Shown here: positions 51,797-61,482 of the stretch, piece after piece
Layout of the letters: the number at the start of each line of letters is the position of its first letter
Position numbering within the stretch: the first letter of the stretch is position 1
DNA from: Undibacterium sp. YM2
Lineage (GTDB): Bacteria > Pseudomonadota > Gammaproteobacteria > Burkholderiales > Burkholderiaceae_D
Length of the DNA: 64,000 nucleotides
Direction: 5' to 3'
Assembly (NCBI RefSeq): GCF_009937975.1
Contig: NZ_AP018441.1
Span: forward strand, 5,084,001 to 5,148,000
Translations under genes and position numbers: made by a program
The notes under the pieces: model-generated
The model's database searches: none
Told to the model about the DNA's origin: nothing
What the model saw: only the letters and a program-made list of their open reading frames with translations

Positions 51797-52660
51797 TCAA
51801 TAAACGCTGGGCTCACCAGGAGGGCGTGTTTTGAAACGTTTATGCGCCCAGAAGTATTCGGCTGGCGCTTTCAGAATCTCCTGCTCGATGAAGGCATTCA
51901 TATAGCGCGTAGCCGCGACGATATCGTCGCCCGGATAATTTTGCCAGGGCTCGTGGAAAGTCACTTTCCACCCCTTGTAGTCAGGCAAAATAGTGGCGAT
52001 GACAGGGATGACCTTGGCGCCGGTGGTTGCGGCAATTCTCGGCACTGCTGTCAGGGTCGCTGCAGGCACGCCAAAGAAAGGCACGAACTCAGAATCCTTG
52101 GCACCAAAGTCCATGTCCGGCAGCATGAAAAAAGGCAGGCCTTCACGCATCGCCCGTATGATGGGCTTGACACCCTCGGCCCGGGAAAACAGCTTGACCG
52201 GGCGGAAACGTGAACGCCCCTTGCGCAAGGCGGCGTCAAATACCTTGCTGCGCTGGCGGGTATAAATCGAACACAGGTTAGACTCCAGCAAGACGGCCAC
52301 CCCAGCCACATCAAGGCTCACAAAATGCGGGCACATCAGGATCGTCGCGCCATCGCTCATTGCCGCCACGGGCACCGCAGGGTCTAGCTGTATCAGGCGT
52401 CTCAGGCGGGCTTCTGAAGCCCACCATAGTATGCCGCGCTCAAGCACGCTGCGCGCATAAACCTGGAAATGGCGTTTGGCGATAGCTTGCCGCTCCGTCT
52501 CACTCAAATGTGGCAGGCACAATGAGAGATTCGTGAGCGTGATATGCCTGCGTTTGCGTATCAGCATAAATAATATGCTGCCTACCCCCTCACCAAGACG
52601 CCCAAGGACTGATAAGGGTAACCAGTGCAAAATCCACATCAGGACCAGCACCGCCCTCAT
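51797..52660 (-). CDS. LpxL/HtrB-type lipid A acyltransferase (second of pair)
   Basis: A 287-residue inner-membrane acyltransferase that adds a secondary acyl chain to lipid A. The HX4D catalytic motif is HFVSLD in MCPHFVSLDVAG. GLPFFMLPDMDFGAKDSEFV and FFGVPAATLTAVPRIA follow. The N-terminal hydrophobic helix is VLVLMWILHWLPLSVLG. Its start overlaps the stop of the upstream paralogue by 4 bases, so the two are coupled. Confidence 0.92.
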   Translation of the reverse strand: MRAVLVLMWILHWLPLSVLGRLGEGVGSILFMLIRKRRHITLTNLSLCLPHLSETERQAIAKRHFQVYARSVLERGILWWASEARLRRLIQLDPAVPVAAMSDGATILMCPHFVSLDVAGVAVLLESNLCSIYTRQRSKVFDAALRKGRSRFRPVKLFSRAEGVKPIIRAMREGLPFFMLPDMDFGAKDSEFVPFFGVPAATLTAVPRIAATTGAKVIPVIATILPDYKGWKVTFHEPWQNYPGDDIVAATRYMNAFIEQEILKAPAEYFWAHKRFKTRPPGEPSVY

Positions 52661-53517
52661 GCGAGCTCCCTGTCTGCGCTGGCTTCGGGGCCATCGACGC
52701 CTTCTGGCTTTTTGTAACGGTTATAACTCCAGAAATATTGTGCGGGGGACAAGGCAATCAGTTTTTCCATGCCACGGTTAATGGCTGTTGCCTGTGCCAC
52801 CGGGTCTGTACCCAGCTCCTCTTCAAAAGGTACGAAGCGGATCACATAGCCGCGACCGCCGGGCAGGCGTTCAGCAAAAGTCAGGATAATCGGTGCGTCT
52901 GTCATGCCGTGCAATTTGGCAGACAGGGTCATGGTGTAGGCACGCTTGCCAAAGAATTTGGCCCAGACGCCCTCACCCTCTTGCGGCACCTGGTCGGGCA
53001 GCAAGCCTATGGCCTCACCTTTTTTAAGGGCCTTGGCCATGATACGGACACCGGAAAAGTTCGCTGGTGCCAGCAGGAGATTGTCACGTGCACGCGCCCC
53101 TTCTATCAGCGGTTTCAAAGCCGCCTTGCGTGGCGGACGGTATAAGACGGTCAGACGGGTGCGTACGGCGATGCTTTGGGCGACGATTTCAAAACAACCC
53201 AGATGTGGTGTTAAAAATATCACACCTTTTTTGGCGTCCAGTGCGGCCTGCACCAGTTCCCAGTTCTCTATCGTCGCCGTCTTCAATACCCTCTCAGGCT
53301 TGGCGCACCAGATAAAGGGCAGCTCCAGGATATTCTTGCCAGCCTCGCGTACGGCCTCATGCAGATGACCAGGGAAACCAGCGCGGCGGATATTCTGCTT
53401 CAGGCGGCGACGGTAGGAGCCAGACAGCAAATAGACGACCCATCCCAGCACAGCCCCGGAAAAATGCAAGACCGACAATGGAAAGATGGAAAGGAAACGA
53501 AACAAAGTGACAAGCAT
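52657..53517 (-). CDS. LpxL/HtrB-type lipid A acyltransferase (first of pair)
   Basis: 286 residues, same family as the next gene. The N-terminus is LFRFLSIFPLSVLHFSGAVL, followed by GWVVYL. The catalytic motif here has Glu in place of Asp, HLGCFE in FLTPHLGCFEIVA, as in some family members. IGLLPDQVPQEGEGVWAKFF and the C-terminal YFWSYNRYKKPEG are typical. The ATG at 53517 is chosen over a TTG at 53529. It is divergent from metK, as in many Burkholderiales. Confidence 0.92.
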   Translation of the reverse strand: MLVTLFRFLSIFPLSVLHFSGAVLGWVVYLLSGSYRRRLKQNIRRAGFPGHLHEAVREAGKNILELPFIWCAKPERVLKTATIENWELVQAALDAKKGVIFLTPHLGCFEIVAQSIAVRTRLTVLYRPPRKAALKPLIEGARARDNLLLAPANFSGVRIMAKALKKGEAIGLLPDQVPQEGEGVWAKFFGKRAYTMTLSAKLHGMTDAPIILTFAERLPGGRGYVIRFVPFEEELGTDPVAQATAINRGMEKLIALSPAQYFWSYNRYKKPEGVDGPEASADRELA

Positions 53518-53655
53518 GACGCCGCTCAAGTATCAGTATAATAATAAGGGTATATTCGACAGACTATGCAGAACGAGCGTAAAATATCACATATTGGCTA
53601 GCTCTGACCTGCTTTAGGGCAGGATAAACACAGAAGACCAGCCACCGCCGAGTTA

Positions 53656-53684
53656 ATGACAACTTGCGAGGCGGTTAATAAAAT
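53656..53684 (+). promoter_or_regulatory. Candidate sigma-70 promoter of metK
   Basis: -35 ATGACA (53656-53661), 17-base spacer, -10 TAAAAT (53679-53684), about 70 bases ahead of metK. Just downstream is a hairpin GTCGCAG / CTGCGGC (about 53695-53720), and AGGAG precedes the ATG. I did not recognise a SAM or SAH riboswitch in the leader. Confidence 0.6.
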
Positions 53685-53754
53685 TCGCTAAAGCGTCGCA
53701 GGACTCTTCCGACTGCGGCATAATTTTTACGGTCAATTTTTATAGGAGCCTGCG

Positions 53755-54936
53755 ATGGCTAATGATTTTCTCTTCACCTCTGAATCGGTATCCGAAGGAC
53801 ACCCGGACAAAGTCGCCGATCAGATTTCCGATGCGATTCTGGATGCGATCTTTGAACAGGACCCACGTTCCCGCGTTGCTGCCGAAACCCTGACCAATAC
53901 CGGCCTGGTAGTGCTGGCAGGTGAAATCACCACGAATGCCCACGTAGATTACATACAGGTGGCGCGCGACACCATCAAGCGCATTGGCTACGACAATACT
54001 GAATATGGTATAGACCATAAAGGTTGCGCAGTTCTGGTTGCCTACGACAAGCAATCCAATGATATCGCCCAGGGCGTAGATCAGGCGTCTGACGATCACC
54101 TCAACACCGGTGCCGGTGACCAGGGCCTGATGTTTGGTTATGCCTGCGATGAAACACCAGAACTGATGCCTGCGCCAATTTACTACGCGCATCGTCTGGT
54201 AGAACGCCAGGCACAATTGCGCAAGGACGGCCGCCTGCCTTTCCTGCGCCCTGATGCCAAGAGCCAGGTCACCATGCGTTATGTTGATGGCAAACCGCAC
54301 AGTATTGATACTGTCGTGCTTTCTACCCAGCATCACCCTGACCAAAGCGAAACCTCAACCAAGATGAAGCAGTCTTTCATTGATGCTGTCATTGAAGAAA
54401 TCATCAAACCAGTCTTGCCTAAAGAATGGTTGCTGGACACCAAATTCCTCATCAACCCGACTGGCCGTTTCGTTATCGGCGGCCCGCAAGGTGATTGCGG
54501 CCTGACAGGTCGCAAGATCATTGTTGATACCTACGGCGGTGCCTGCCCTCATGGCGGCGGTGCTTTCTCCGGTAAAGATCCTACCAAGGTAGACCGTTCT
54601 GCTGCCTATGCTGCCCGTTATGTCGCCAAAAATATCGTCGCTGCCGGCATCGCCCGTCAATGCCAGATACAGGTAGCTTATGCGATTGGTGTAGCACGCC
54701 CTATGAACGTGACTGTGTATACTGAAGGTACAGGCGTCATCTCCGACGAAAAAATTGCAGCACTGGTCAATGAACATTTTGACCTGCGTCCAAAAGGCAT
54801 TATCCAGATGCTTGATTTGCTGCGCCCTATCTATTCCAAGACAGCCGCTTACGGCCACTTTGGTCGTGAAGAGCCAGAATTCACCTGGGAACGTACCGAC
54901 AAGGCAGCAATTCTGCGTGCCGCTGCCGGGCTGTAA
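53755..54936 (+). CDS. metK: S-adenosylmethionine synthetase
   Basis: A 393-residue cytoplasmic enzyme that makes SAM from methionine and ATP. Signatures: [35 protein letters not shown] (methionine/ATP loop) and [20 protein letters not shown]. The length is exactly that of bacterial MetK. AGGAG is well placed before the ATG at 53755. It is divergent from the lipid A acyltransferases and followed 50 bases later by an M14 peptidase gene. Confidence 0.98.
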   Translation: MANDFLFTSESVSEGHPDKVADQISDAILDAIFEQDPRSRVAAETLTNTGLVVLAGEITTNAHVDYIQVARDTIKRIGYDNTEYGIDHKGCAVLVAYDKQSNDIAQGVDQASDDHLNTGAGDQGLMFGYACDETPELMPAPIYYAHRLVERQAQLRKDGRLPFLRPDAKSQVTMRYVDGKPHSIDTVVLSTQHHPDQSETSTKMKQSFIDAVIEEIIKPVLPKEWLLDTKFLINPTGRFVIGGPQGDCGLTGRKIIVDTYGGACPHGGGAFSGKDPTKVDRSAAYAARYVAKNIVAAGIARQCQIQVAYAIGVARPMNVTVYTEGTGVISDEKIAALVNEHFDLRPKGIIQMLDLLRPIYSKTAAYGHFGREEPEFTWERTDKAAILRAAAGL

Positions 54937-54986
54937 TTTGTCTTAGTTGTTTTAAGTAATAGGTAGCACTGGGAGTAGAAGCGAGA

Positions 54987-55922
54987 ATGCCGGTCAGTTT
55001 TATGAGAAGTAAGTTCTGCGCATCTCGCTGCAAAAAACTCGGTGCCTTGTTTGCGGTGGCTGGCCTGCTGGTCATGCCACCTGCAGGCAGCCTGTTTGCC
55101 GCACCAACACCATCCGCACCAGCTCCTGCCAAGCCCAAACCCGTCACCGACTGGTGTACACCCCTGGTAGAGCGTCTGCCCAAGGTCAGCCTGACTGACT
55201 GCAAGAACAGCAAACTCAGCCCTACGGGTGCAAACTCGCTCAACGGTTTCCCGGTACTATTCCGCGATATCAAGGCAGATGCCAAACATCCGCAAGCCAT
55301 ACGCGTACTGCTGCTGGGTGGTATCCATGGTGATGAACAGACTGCATCCTCCATCGTGTTCAAATGGATGGACACTATGCAAAAAAGCCCGCTGGAATTC
55401 AACTGGCGTATAGCACCGATAGTCAATCCTGACGGTTTGCTGGCCCCCAAACCACGCCGCGTCAATGCCCGTGGCATAGACCTGAACCGCAACTTCCCCA
55501 CGCCCAACTGGCAAAAAGAAGCACCAAGTTACTGGGCCCGCGTGACGCGCAGCGACCCGCGCCGCTATCCAGGCAAGGCACCGATCTCTGAACCGGAAAG
55601 CCGCTGGGTGTATGAAACCATAGAAAAGTACAAGCCTGACGTCATCATCTCCGTCCACGCCCCTTTTGGCGTACTCGACTTTGACGGCCCGACCACGCCA
55701 CCGGACCGCTTTGGCCGCCTGATCTATAACCGTGTTGGTGTCTATCCTGGCTCACTGGGTAATTACAGCGGCCTGCACAAGGACATCCCGGTGGTCACCA
55801 TAGAACTGCCAAATGCCACGCAAATGCCACCAGATGCAGAAGTACAGCGCATCTGGCAAGACATGCAAACGTGGATACGGCAGAACGTGGCGACACCGTT
55901 GAAGACGGCGCGCAATCCCTGA
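54987..55922 (+). CDS. Exported M14-family zinc carboxypeptidase (MpaA-like)
   Basis: 311 residues. A basic N-terminus and hydrophobic stretch (LGALFAVAGLLVMPPAGSLF), followed by a Pro/Ala linker, suggest export. The M14 zinc site is visible: HGDE in LLLGGIHGDEQTASS, DLNRNFPTPNWQ (substrate-binding Asn-Arg), the third ligand His in ISVHAPFGV, and the catalytic Glu in VVTIELPNAT. Relatives trim the murein tripeptide (MpaA) or cut amino acid amides. Lying beside metK appears incidental. Confidence 0.88.
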   Translation: MPVSFMRSKFCASRCKKLGALFAVAGLLVMPPAGSLFAAPTPSAPAPAKPKPVTDWCTPLVERLPKVSLTDCKNSKLSPTGANSLNGFPVLFRDIKADAKHPQAIRVLLLGGIHGDEQTASSIVFKWMDTMQKSPLEFNWRIAPIVNPDGLLAPKPRRVNARGIDLNRNFPTPNWQKEAPSYWARVTRSDPRRYPGKAPISEPESRWVYETIEKYKPDVIISVHAPFGVLDFDGPTTPPDRFGRLIYNRVGVYPGSLGNYSGLHKDIPVVTIELPNATQMPPDAEVQRIWQDMQTWIRQNVATPLKTARNP

Positions 55923-55952
55923 ATTGACATACTCCTGCTAAAAACCAAAAAA

Positions 55953-56837
55953 TCAGCGTGATTTCACCGCGTGGCTGAGCCATGCCCTGAACTGTTGTGC
56001 TTCTTCTCTCATCAATACCTCAGATGGATAGACCAGATAGTAGGCGATGCCAGTCTTGATGGCGATCTTGAAAGGCATAATCAATTCACGGTTTTTCAAT
56101 TCATCCTTTACCATGGTTTTTCTTGCAAGTGCAATGCCGTAGCCTTGCTTGGCGGCTTCTATTGCGCCATTTGAATCCGCGAATACCGGCCCCTGATCCC
56201 ACACCACATCACTTGCGGCCGCCGCCTCCAGCCATAAGCGCCAGTCTTGCTGGTGTTCGTCATGCAACAAGGTATAGGCACTCAATTCACCAGGTGACTT
56301 CAATAGCTTTTTGCCTTTCAGCAAACGCGGACTACATACCGGCTGCAAGGGGTCGTCGATCAGCATTTCTGCCTGCAATCCCGGGTAATTACCCGACCCA
56401 TGCCTGACAGCAAAATCCACATCATCGCGACCAAAGTCCGCCAGCCTGTTAGTAGTGCTTATCCTGATATCAATGGCAGGGTGGCTGGCATGGAACTGCG
56501 GTAGTAGTGGCAACAGGAATTGCATGGCAAACCCTGGCGTGCAACTGACCGTAATCTTCGGTGGTGTGCGTTGCTCTTGCAGGCGCCTGGTCGCTTCTTC
56601 CAATTGTCTGAATGCGGTGCGTATGCCCATGAAATAACGCTCACCCTCTACTGTCAGGGCGATGCCACGCTGGTCTTTCTTGAACAAAGCCATCTGCAGT
56701 ATATCTGTCAGCTTGCTCAGTTGCTGACTGATAGCTGCCGGGGTCACATTCAATTCTGCCGCAGCATGTTTGACACTCAGATGGCGGCTGACACTTTCAA
56801 AATATTGCAGAGCTCTTAATGGTGGCAAGCGCTTCAT
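55953..56837 (-). CDS. LysR-family regulator (GcvA-like)
   Basis: 294 residues. Helix-turn-helix: LPPLRALQYFESVSRHLSVK, then AAAELNVTPAAISQQLSKL. The effector domain has TVSCTPGFAMQFLLPLLPQF. It is divergent from an EamA transporter. In the gap, TTTCTA / TAGAAA (56850-56855 / 56865-56870) is a LysR-type inverted repeat close to its start. It probably regulates the transporter. Confidence 0.92.
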   Translation of the reverse strand: MKRLPPLRALQYFESVSRHLSVKHAAAELNVTPAAISQQLSKLTDILQMALFKKDQRGIALTVEGERYFMGIRTAFRQLEEATRRLQEQRTPPKITVSCTPGFAMQFLLPLLPQFHASHPAIDIRISTTNRLADFGRDDVDFAVRHGSGNYPGLQAEMLIDDPLQPVCSPRLLKGKKLLKSPGELSAYTLLHDEHQQDWRLWLEAAAASDVVWDQGPVFADSNGAIEAAKQGYGIALARKTMVKDELKNRELIMPFKIAIKTGIAYYLVYPSEVLMREEAQQFRAWLSHAVKSR

Positions 56838-57003
56838 ATCGATTTAGATTTTCTAAACTATTGATAGAAATGGTGATTTGTTTTCAATCATATATTGATG
56901 ATTTAATCTGAAAACCGAAAACTTGGTGGACAGAATAACTTAATTCAATCTTCATCAATAAAACTATTTCCATCAACAAGAATTTCATGATCAGGAGCAG
57001 CTT

Positions 57004-57897
57004 TTGAAAACTACCGACATCATCCGGCTCATCAGCCTTTCGGCTATCTGGGGTGCAAGTTTTTTATTTATGCGCATCATCGTCCCGACTCTAGGTGCAA
57101 TACCTGCTGCGTTTTTCCGCGTGCTGTTTGCAGCCGCGGGTCTGGCTGTGATTTTGCTCTTCATGCGCATACGCTGGGACTTTAAAAACAAACTGGGCAC
57201 GGCGATGTTTCTGGGCGTTATCAATTCCGGCATTCCCTTTGTCATGTTCAGTCTGGCGGCAAAACTGCTGCCTGCTGGCTACTCAGCTATCCTGAATGCG
57301 ACGACACCGCTGATGGGGGTGATTATCGGTGCGCTGTTTTTCTCTGAAAAACCTGGGCTCAACAAAGTACTCGGGGTCTGCACAGGCATAGCCGGTGTCG
57401 CCGTATTGACATCTACCGGGCCTCTGCAATTCAACGCAGCATTGCTGGTCGCTGCAGCGGAGTGCATGGTGGCCACCAGTTGCTATGGTCTGGCGAGTTT
57501 TTTGACCAGGAAATGGATTACCGCCAAAGGCGGGCTCGATAGCAAGCTTGTCGCTTTTGGCAGCCAGCTCGGCGCTGTTGCCCTGCTGCTGCCATTTTTT
57601 TCTTATGGCATGCTGACACAGCCTCCTGCTTCCTGGGGGGATGGCACGCTATGGCTGACACTGGCAGCACTGGGTCTGATATGTACAGCGCTCGCTTACA
57701 TCCTGTATTTTCGCCTGATTGCTGACATAGGCCCGGTAAAGTCGCTGACGGTGACTTTTTTGATTCCGCCATTTGGTGTCTTGTGGGGCGTATTATTCCT
57801 CAAAGAAAGCATCACGCTGGCCCATCTCATGGGCGGTAGCCTGATCGCATTGGCAGTGTGGCTGGTTCTTCGTCCACAAGCAACAGCTACCACCTGA
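57004..57897 (+). CDS. EamA/DMT-superfamily transporter
   Basis: A 297-residue inner-membrane protein with about ten hydrophobic helices in two EamA repeats (ISLSAIWGASFLFMRIIVPT and, in the second half, AALGLICTALAYILYFRLIA; VTFLIPPFGVLWGVLFLKES). The start is a TTG at 57004, with AGGAG about 7 bases before it; no ATG lies nearby in frame before the first helix. The substrate, probably an exported metabolite or amino acid, is unknown. It is divergent from a LysR gene. Confidence 0.92.
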   Translation: MKTTDIIRLISLSAIWGASFLFMRIIVPTLGAIPAAFFRVLFAAAGLAVILLFMRIRWDFKNKLGTAMFLGVINSGIPFVMFSLAAKLLPAGYSAILNATTPLMGVIIGALFFSEKPGLNKVLGVCTGIAGVAVLTSTGPLQFNAALLVAAAECMVATSCYGLASFLTRKWITAKGGLDSKLVAFGSQLGAVALLLPFFSYGMLTQPPASWGDGTLWLTLAALGLICTALAYILYFRLIADIGPVKSLTVTFLIPPFGVLWGVLFLKESITLAHLMGGSLIALAVWLVLRPQATATT

Positions 57898-58017
57898 ACC
57901 TGGAAAACACTTGCTCCTGTATGCCCACCCTGATTAAGTTGTACAATTCATTGCTGTTTTGTCCGACGTTTCAGACTAGCAAGTACAACCCCAAAAGAAA
58001 CCTTACAGGAGAACACC

Positions 58018-58899
58018 ATGCAGCTTCGCGAAGACTTTAATAGCCTGGTTGGTAGCACTGAAGACAGTACGGCAGTCAACCGCCGCAGTTTCATGCAAAC
58101 TGCAGTTGGTGTCGGCTTTGCCGCTGCGGTTGCACCAGTATGTGCGCAGACCATGATCAAGACTGACCGTGCCGGTCTGACCGATGGCGTGGCAAAACTG
58201 ACCGTCGCCGGTGCAGAAGTACCCCTGTATTTTGCCAAGCCTGAGGGCAAGAGCAATTTACCCGTCATACTGGTGATCTCCGAAATTTTTGGCGTGCACG
58301 AGCATATTGCCGATGTCGCACGCCGCTTTGCCAAACAGGGTTATCTAGCGCTGGCTCCTGAATTGTTTGTACGCCAGGGCGATGCCAAGAATGCCGCCAG
58401 TGTCGCCGAATTGATGAAGGAAATTATTTCCAAGGTGCCGGACGCGCAAGTCATGGGTGATCTGGATGCAGCAGTTGCATGGGCCGCGAATAATGGCGGT
58501 GACACCAAGCGCCTGGGTATCACCGGCTTTTGCTGGGGTGGCCGCATTACCTGGATGTATTCTGCCTACAATCCGAGTGTCAAAGCGGGCGTTGCCTGGT
58601 ATGGCCGTTTGCTGGGCGAATCCACGGCACTGACACCCAAGCACCCTATCGATATCGCCGCCAACCTGAAAACACCTGTGCTGGGCCTGTATGGTGCCAA
58701 GGACCAGGGTATCCCTGTGGAATCTGTCTTCAAGATGGAAGTGGAACTCAAAAAAGGCAATAGCAAATCAGAATTCAAGGTCTATGAAAATTCTGGCCAT
58801 GCCTTTAATGCTGACTACCGCCCCAGCTATAACGAAGCCGATGCCAAGGATGGCTGGGGCCGCGCTCTGGCCTGGTTCAAGGCTAACGGCGTCGTGTAG
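58018..58899 (+). CDS. Exported dienelactone hydrolase family protein
   Basis: 293 residues. The N-terminal 45 carry a Tat-like signal (NRRSFMQTAVGVGFAAAVAP, cut near VCAQ). The alpha/beta hydrolase has the Cys nucleophile of this family in ITGFCWGGRITWMY, Asp in LGLYGAKDQGIP and His in ENSGHAFNADY. AGGAG precedes the ATG. Dienelactone hydrolases open cyclic esters, but many relatives act on other esters. gor lies 38 bases downstream. Confidence 0.93.
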   Translation: MQLREDFNSLVGSTEDSTAVNRRSFMQTAVGVGFAAAVAPVCAQTMIKTDRAGLTDGVAKLTVAGAEVPLYFAKPEGKSNLPVILVISEIFGVHEHIADVARRFAKQGYLALAPELFVRQGDAKNAASVAELMKEIISKVPDAQVMGDLDAAVAWAANNGGDTKRLGITGFCWGGRITWMYSAYNPSVKAGVAWYGRLLGESTALTPKHPIDIAANLKTPVLGLYGAKDQGIPVESVFKMEVELKKGNSKSEFKVYENSGHAFNADYRPSYNEADAKDGWGRALAWFKANGVV

Positions 58900-58937
58900 T
58901 CCATCTTTCTTTCTCACCATATTCCAGGGCCACCACC

Positions 58938-60290
58938 ATGCACACTTACGACTATGACTTATTCACGATAGGCGGCGGTTCTGGTGGTGTGCGGGCCAGC
59001 CGCTTTGCGGCGCAATATGGTGCCAGGGTTGCCCTGGCCGAGTCTGGCCCGCTGGGCGGCACCTGCGTGAATGCAGGTTGCATCCCTAAAAAACTGATGT
59101 CCTATGCGGCGCATTATCATAGCGACTTTGCTGAAGCTGCCGGTTTTGGCTGGAGCCTCGGTGAGCAGCGTTTTGACTGGGCTACCCTGATCGCCAACAA
59201 GGACAGGGAAATCGCCAGGCTCAATGGCATTTACAGCCAGATACTGACGAATGCCAATGTGGATGTCATCGCCGGTCATGCGCAGATAGTCGATGCTCAC
59301 ACGGTGGTGGTTAACGGTAAAAGCTATAGTACGCATCATATCCTGATCGCCACTGGTGGCCACCCCATCAAACCAGAATTGCCCGGCAGTGAACTGGGCA
59401 TTACGTCGGATGAATTCTTTCACCTGCCGGCCCTGCCGCGCCATGCGGTAGTACAAGGCGGTGGATATATTGCGGTAGAGCTGGCCTCCATCCTCAACGG
59501 CCTCGGTTGCAAGGTCACGCTGGTGCAACGTGGCACCCAAATTTTGCGTAGCATGGACGCTGACCTTGGCCATTTCCTGATTGCTGAAATGCGCAAGAAA
59601 GGTGTGGAGATTGCGCTTGATACCAAAATATTGTCCATCACGGCCCATGGTGACAGCAAGCAAGTGACTCTCAGTGATGGCCGTACCCTGGATAGTGATT
59701 GCATCCTGTTTGCTACGGGCCGCAAGCCTAATGTCAGAGGACTGGGGCTGGAGAACGCAGGCGTGATAGTGCGCGAGAATGGTGCCATCAGCGTGGATGA
59801 GCATTTCGCCACCAATGTCTCGCATATCTATGCCATCGGCGATGTCATCGACCGAGTGGCGCTGACCCCGGTAGCACTGGCAGAAGGCATGGTCGTTGCA
59901 GCCAACCTGTTCCAGCATGGCCGCAAGCTGATGTCCTATGAAAATATTCCCACGGCCGTATTCAGCCACCCGAATGTCGCCACCCTGGGCCTGACAGAAG
60001 CCAAAGCACGTGAAAAACATGCCCATGTCAGAATCTTCAAAAGCGAATTCAAGGCACTCAAGCACACTTTGTCGGGTTCCAGCGAACGCTGCCTCATGAA
60101 AATGATCGTCGATGCCGATACCGACCGTGTACTAGGCATGCACATGGTAGGGCCGGACGCAGGGGAGATCATCCAGGGTTTTGCCGTCGCCATGCAATGT
60201 GGTGTGACCAAGGCACAGGTCGATGCGACCATAGGCGTACATCCCACGATAGCCGAAGAATTTGTGACGATGCGGACGGCGGTGGTGTAG
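58938..60290 (+). CDS. gor: Glutathione reductase
   Basis: A 450-residue FAD/NADPH disulphide oxidoreductase that regenerates GSH. FAD site: FTIGGGSGGVRASRFAAQYG. Redox-active pair: GGTCVNAGCIPKK. NADPH site: VVQGGGYIAVELASILNGLG, and the arginines typical of NADPH use may lie in QRGTQILRSMD. The dimer-interface motif with the active-site His is VDATIGVHPTIAEEF. The length matches GorA. It is possibly co-transcribed with the dienelactone hydrolase. Confidence 0.96.
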   Translation: MHTYDYDLFTIGGGSGGVRASRFAAQYGARVALAESGPLGGTCVNAGCIPKKLMSYAAHYHSDFAEAAGFGWSLGEQRFDWATLIANKDREIARLNGIYSQILTNANVDVIAGHAQIVDAHTVVVNGKSYSTHHILIATGGHPIKPELPGSELGITSDEFFHLPALPRHAVVQGGGYIAVELASILNGLGCKVTLVQRGTQILRSMDADLGHFLIAEMRKKGVEIALDTKILSITAHGDSKQVTLSDGRTLDSDCILFATGRKPNVRGLGLENAGVIVRENGAISVDEHFATNVSHIYAIGDVIDRVALTPVALAEGMVVAANLFQHGRKLMSYENIPTAVFSHPNVATLGLTEAKAREKHAHVRIFKSEFKALKHTLSGSSERCLMKMIVDADTDRVLGMHMVGPDAGEIIQGFAVAMQCGVTKAQVDATIGVHPTIAEEFVTMRTAVV

Positions 60291-60480
60291 TTTGATGTGA
60301 CTGCCTGTTTAAAGAAATATGGTTGAAATTATTTCAGCTAGCGTGCGATAACAGAGCATAGTCGCACGCAAATTAATCATCAAGAACCATCTTCGTTTGC
60401 GCGACAAGGAGGGGCCGTGTGATCCACTCTTATCCCAATTCCAGTTTTTTTCGATCCAGATGAAGCTGTTTCAGCCTGCC

Positions 60481-61251
60481 TTATAGACCAAATATCTTTC
60501 GATCACACTGCAGTCTATCTTCCTCTTTTTCTAATTTTTCACAGTTGCGCATACGTGGTTTTAATTCTGTCAGTTCGGTATATTTTTGATTGCTCTCTAT
60601 CGCCGCGCATTTCCTTAAGTTGTACACATAAATATAGGTAGTGTCGACATCAGGATTTTCAAAAACCTCGTTAATTATTGCTGGCATTACCCGCAAAGTA
60701 AGCTGGTCATTTTGCAATCCAGTTTTGACGAGGGCGCTGACACTTTCTTTTGACATTCCCTTGTCTCTGGCAACGGCAACATTGGATGCGGATTGTCCGA
60801 CATTTTCACACAGAGGCACACGCACCAACGGGTTCCATGCGGACCGTGGGTTTCTTTCGAGGTAGTTGGCAATATAGCGCGTATCTGCATTTTGGCCTTT
60901 GTAATGCGAACAGGCATCAACAATTGCAGCTTGAGCCGCGCCACGCTGGATGGTCTGATCTGCATAAATAAGCTCATAGATTTTGCCAACGACAGCGATG
61001 TATTCAGACAGCAAATTTGCCGGAATTTTAAGATGACGATTCATTGACGCTTTGACCATGTTGAATGCAACCTCCTTCGGCATTGCAGAATCACGTCCGT
61101 CTACTGCGAAATCTGCATACATATCCAGGTTAGAACAAACCGTCAGAGTTTCTTGGTTGACAGGATTCTGGCTGCTTTGGTCTGCTGCCTTCACGGCAAA
61201 TGGAAGCACCATGTTCAGGATGAAAAAGAGGGAAAATATTTTATTTTTCAT
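60481..61251 (-). CDS. Exported hypothetical protein
   Basis: 256 residues with a signal peptide (FSLFFILNMVLPFAVKAADQ). The mature part is mostly helical with five or so cysteines (VCSNLD, DACSHYKG, VPLCENVG, LRKCAA, RNCEK and LQCDRK), which could pair in the periplasm. I do not recognise a family. It is followed 50 to 60 bases on the other side by the repeat region at 61341, and by another exported protein gene on the same strand upstream. Confidence 0.75.
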   Translation of the reverse strand: MKNKIFSLFFILNMVLPFAVKAADQSSQNPVNQETLTVCSNLDMYADFAVDGRDSAMPKEVAFNMVKASMNRHLKIPANLLSEYIAVVGKIYELIYADQTIQRGAAQAAIVDACSHYKGQNADTRYIANYLERNPRSAWNPLVRVPLCENVGQSASNVAVARDKGMSKESVSALVKTGLQNDQLTLRVMPAIINEVFENPDVDTTYIYVYNLRKCAAIESNQKYTELTELKPRMRNCEKLEKEEDRLQCDRKIFGL

Positions 61252-61340
61252 TTTCTTGAATACCAGGTTTAGAAATAGTCAGGCTAATTAACACCACTCA
61301 GCAGATCCCGGCGACAAAGCGACACATGAATGACAGCCAG

Positions 61341-61433
61341 GTAGAGTGCGTTTCAACGCACCGGCTGTGATGGCCATGATGATAGATCGAGAGCAGAGGC
61401 AATGTAAAATCGGTGCGTTAAAACGCACTCTAC
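61341..61433. repeat. Palindromic intergenic repeat (23-bp arms)
   Basis: GTAGAGTGCGTTTCAACGCA followed by CCG (61341-61363) is the reverse complement, with one mismatch, of 61411-61433. Each arm is itself partly palindromic (TGCGTTTCAACGCA). It lies between two minus-strand genes of unknown function and looks like a REP-type element. Confidence 0.85.
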
Positions 61434-61482
61434 AGACTCCTTGTTTGTCGCATTGATAGTGTTCACAGCATTCCTCATTTGT

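Noticed and set aside
53600..53754. SAM/SAH riboswitch upstream of metK
   Set aside because: The hairpins present do not match the conserved core sequences I know for SAM or SAH riboswitches.
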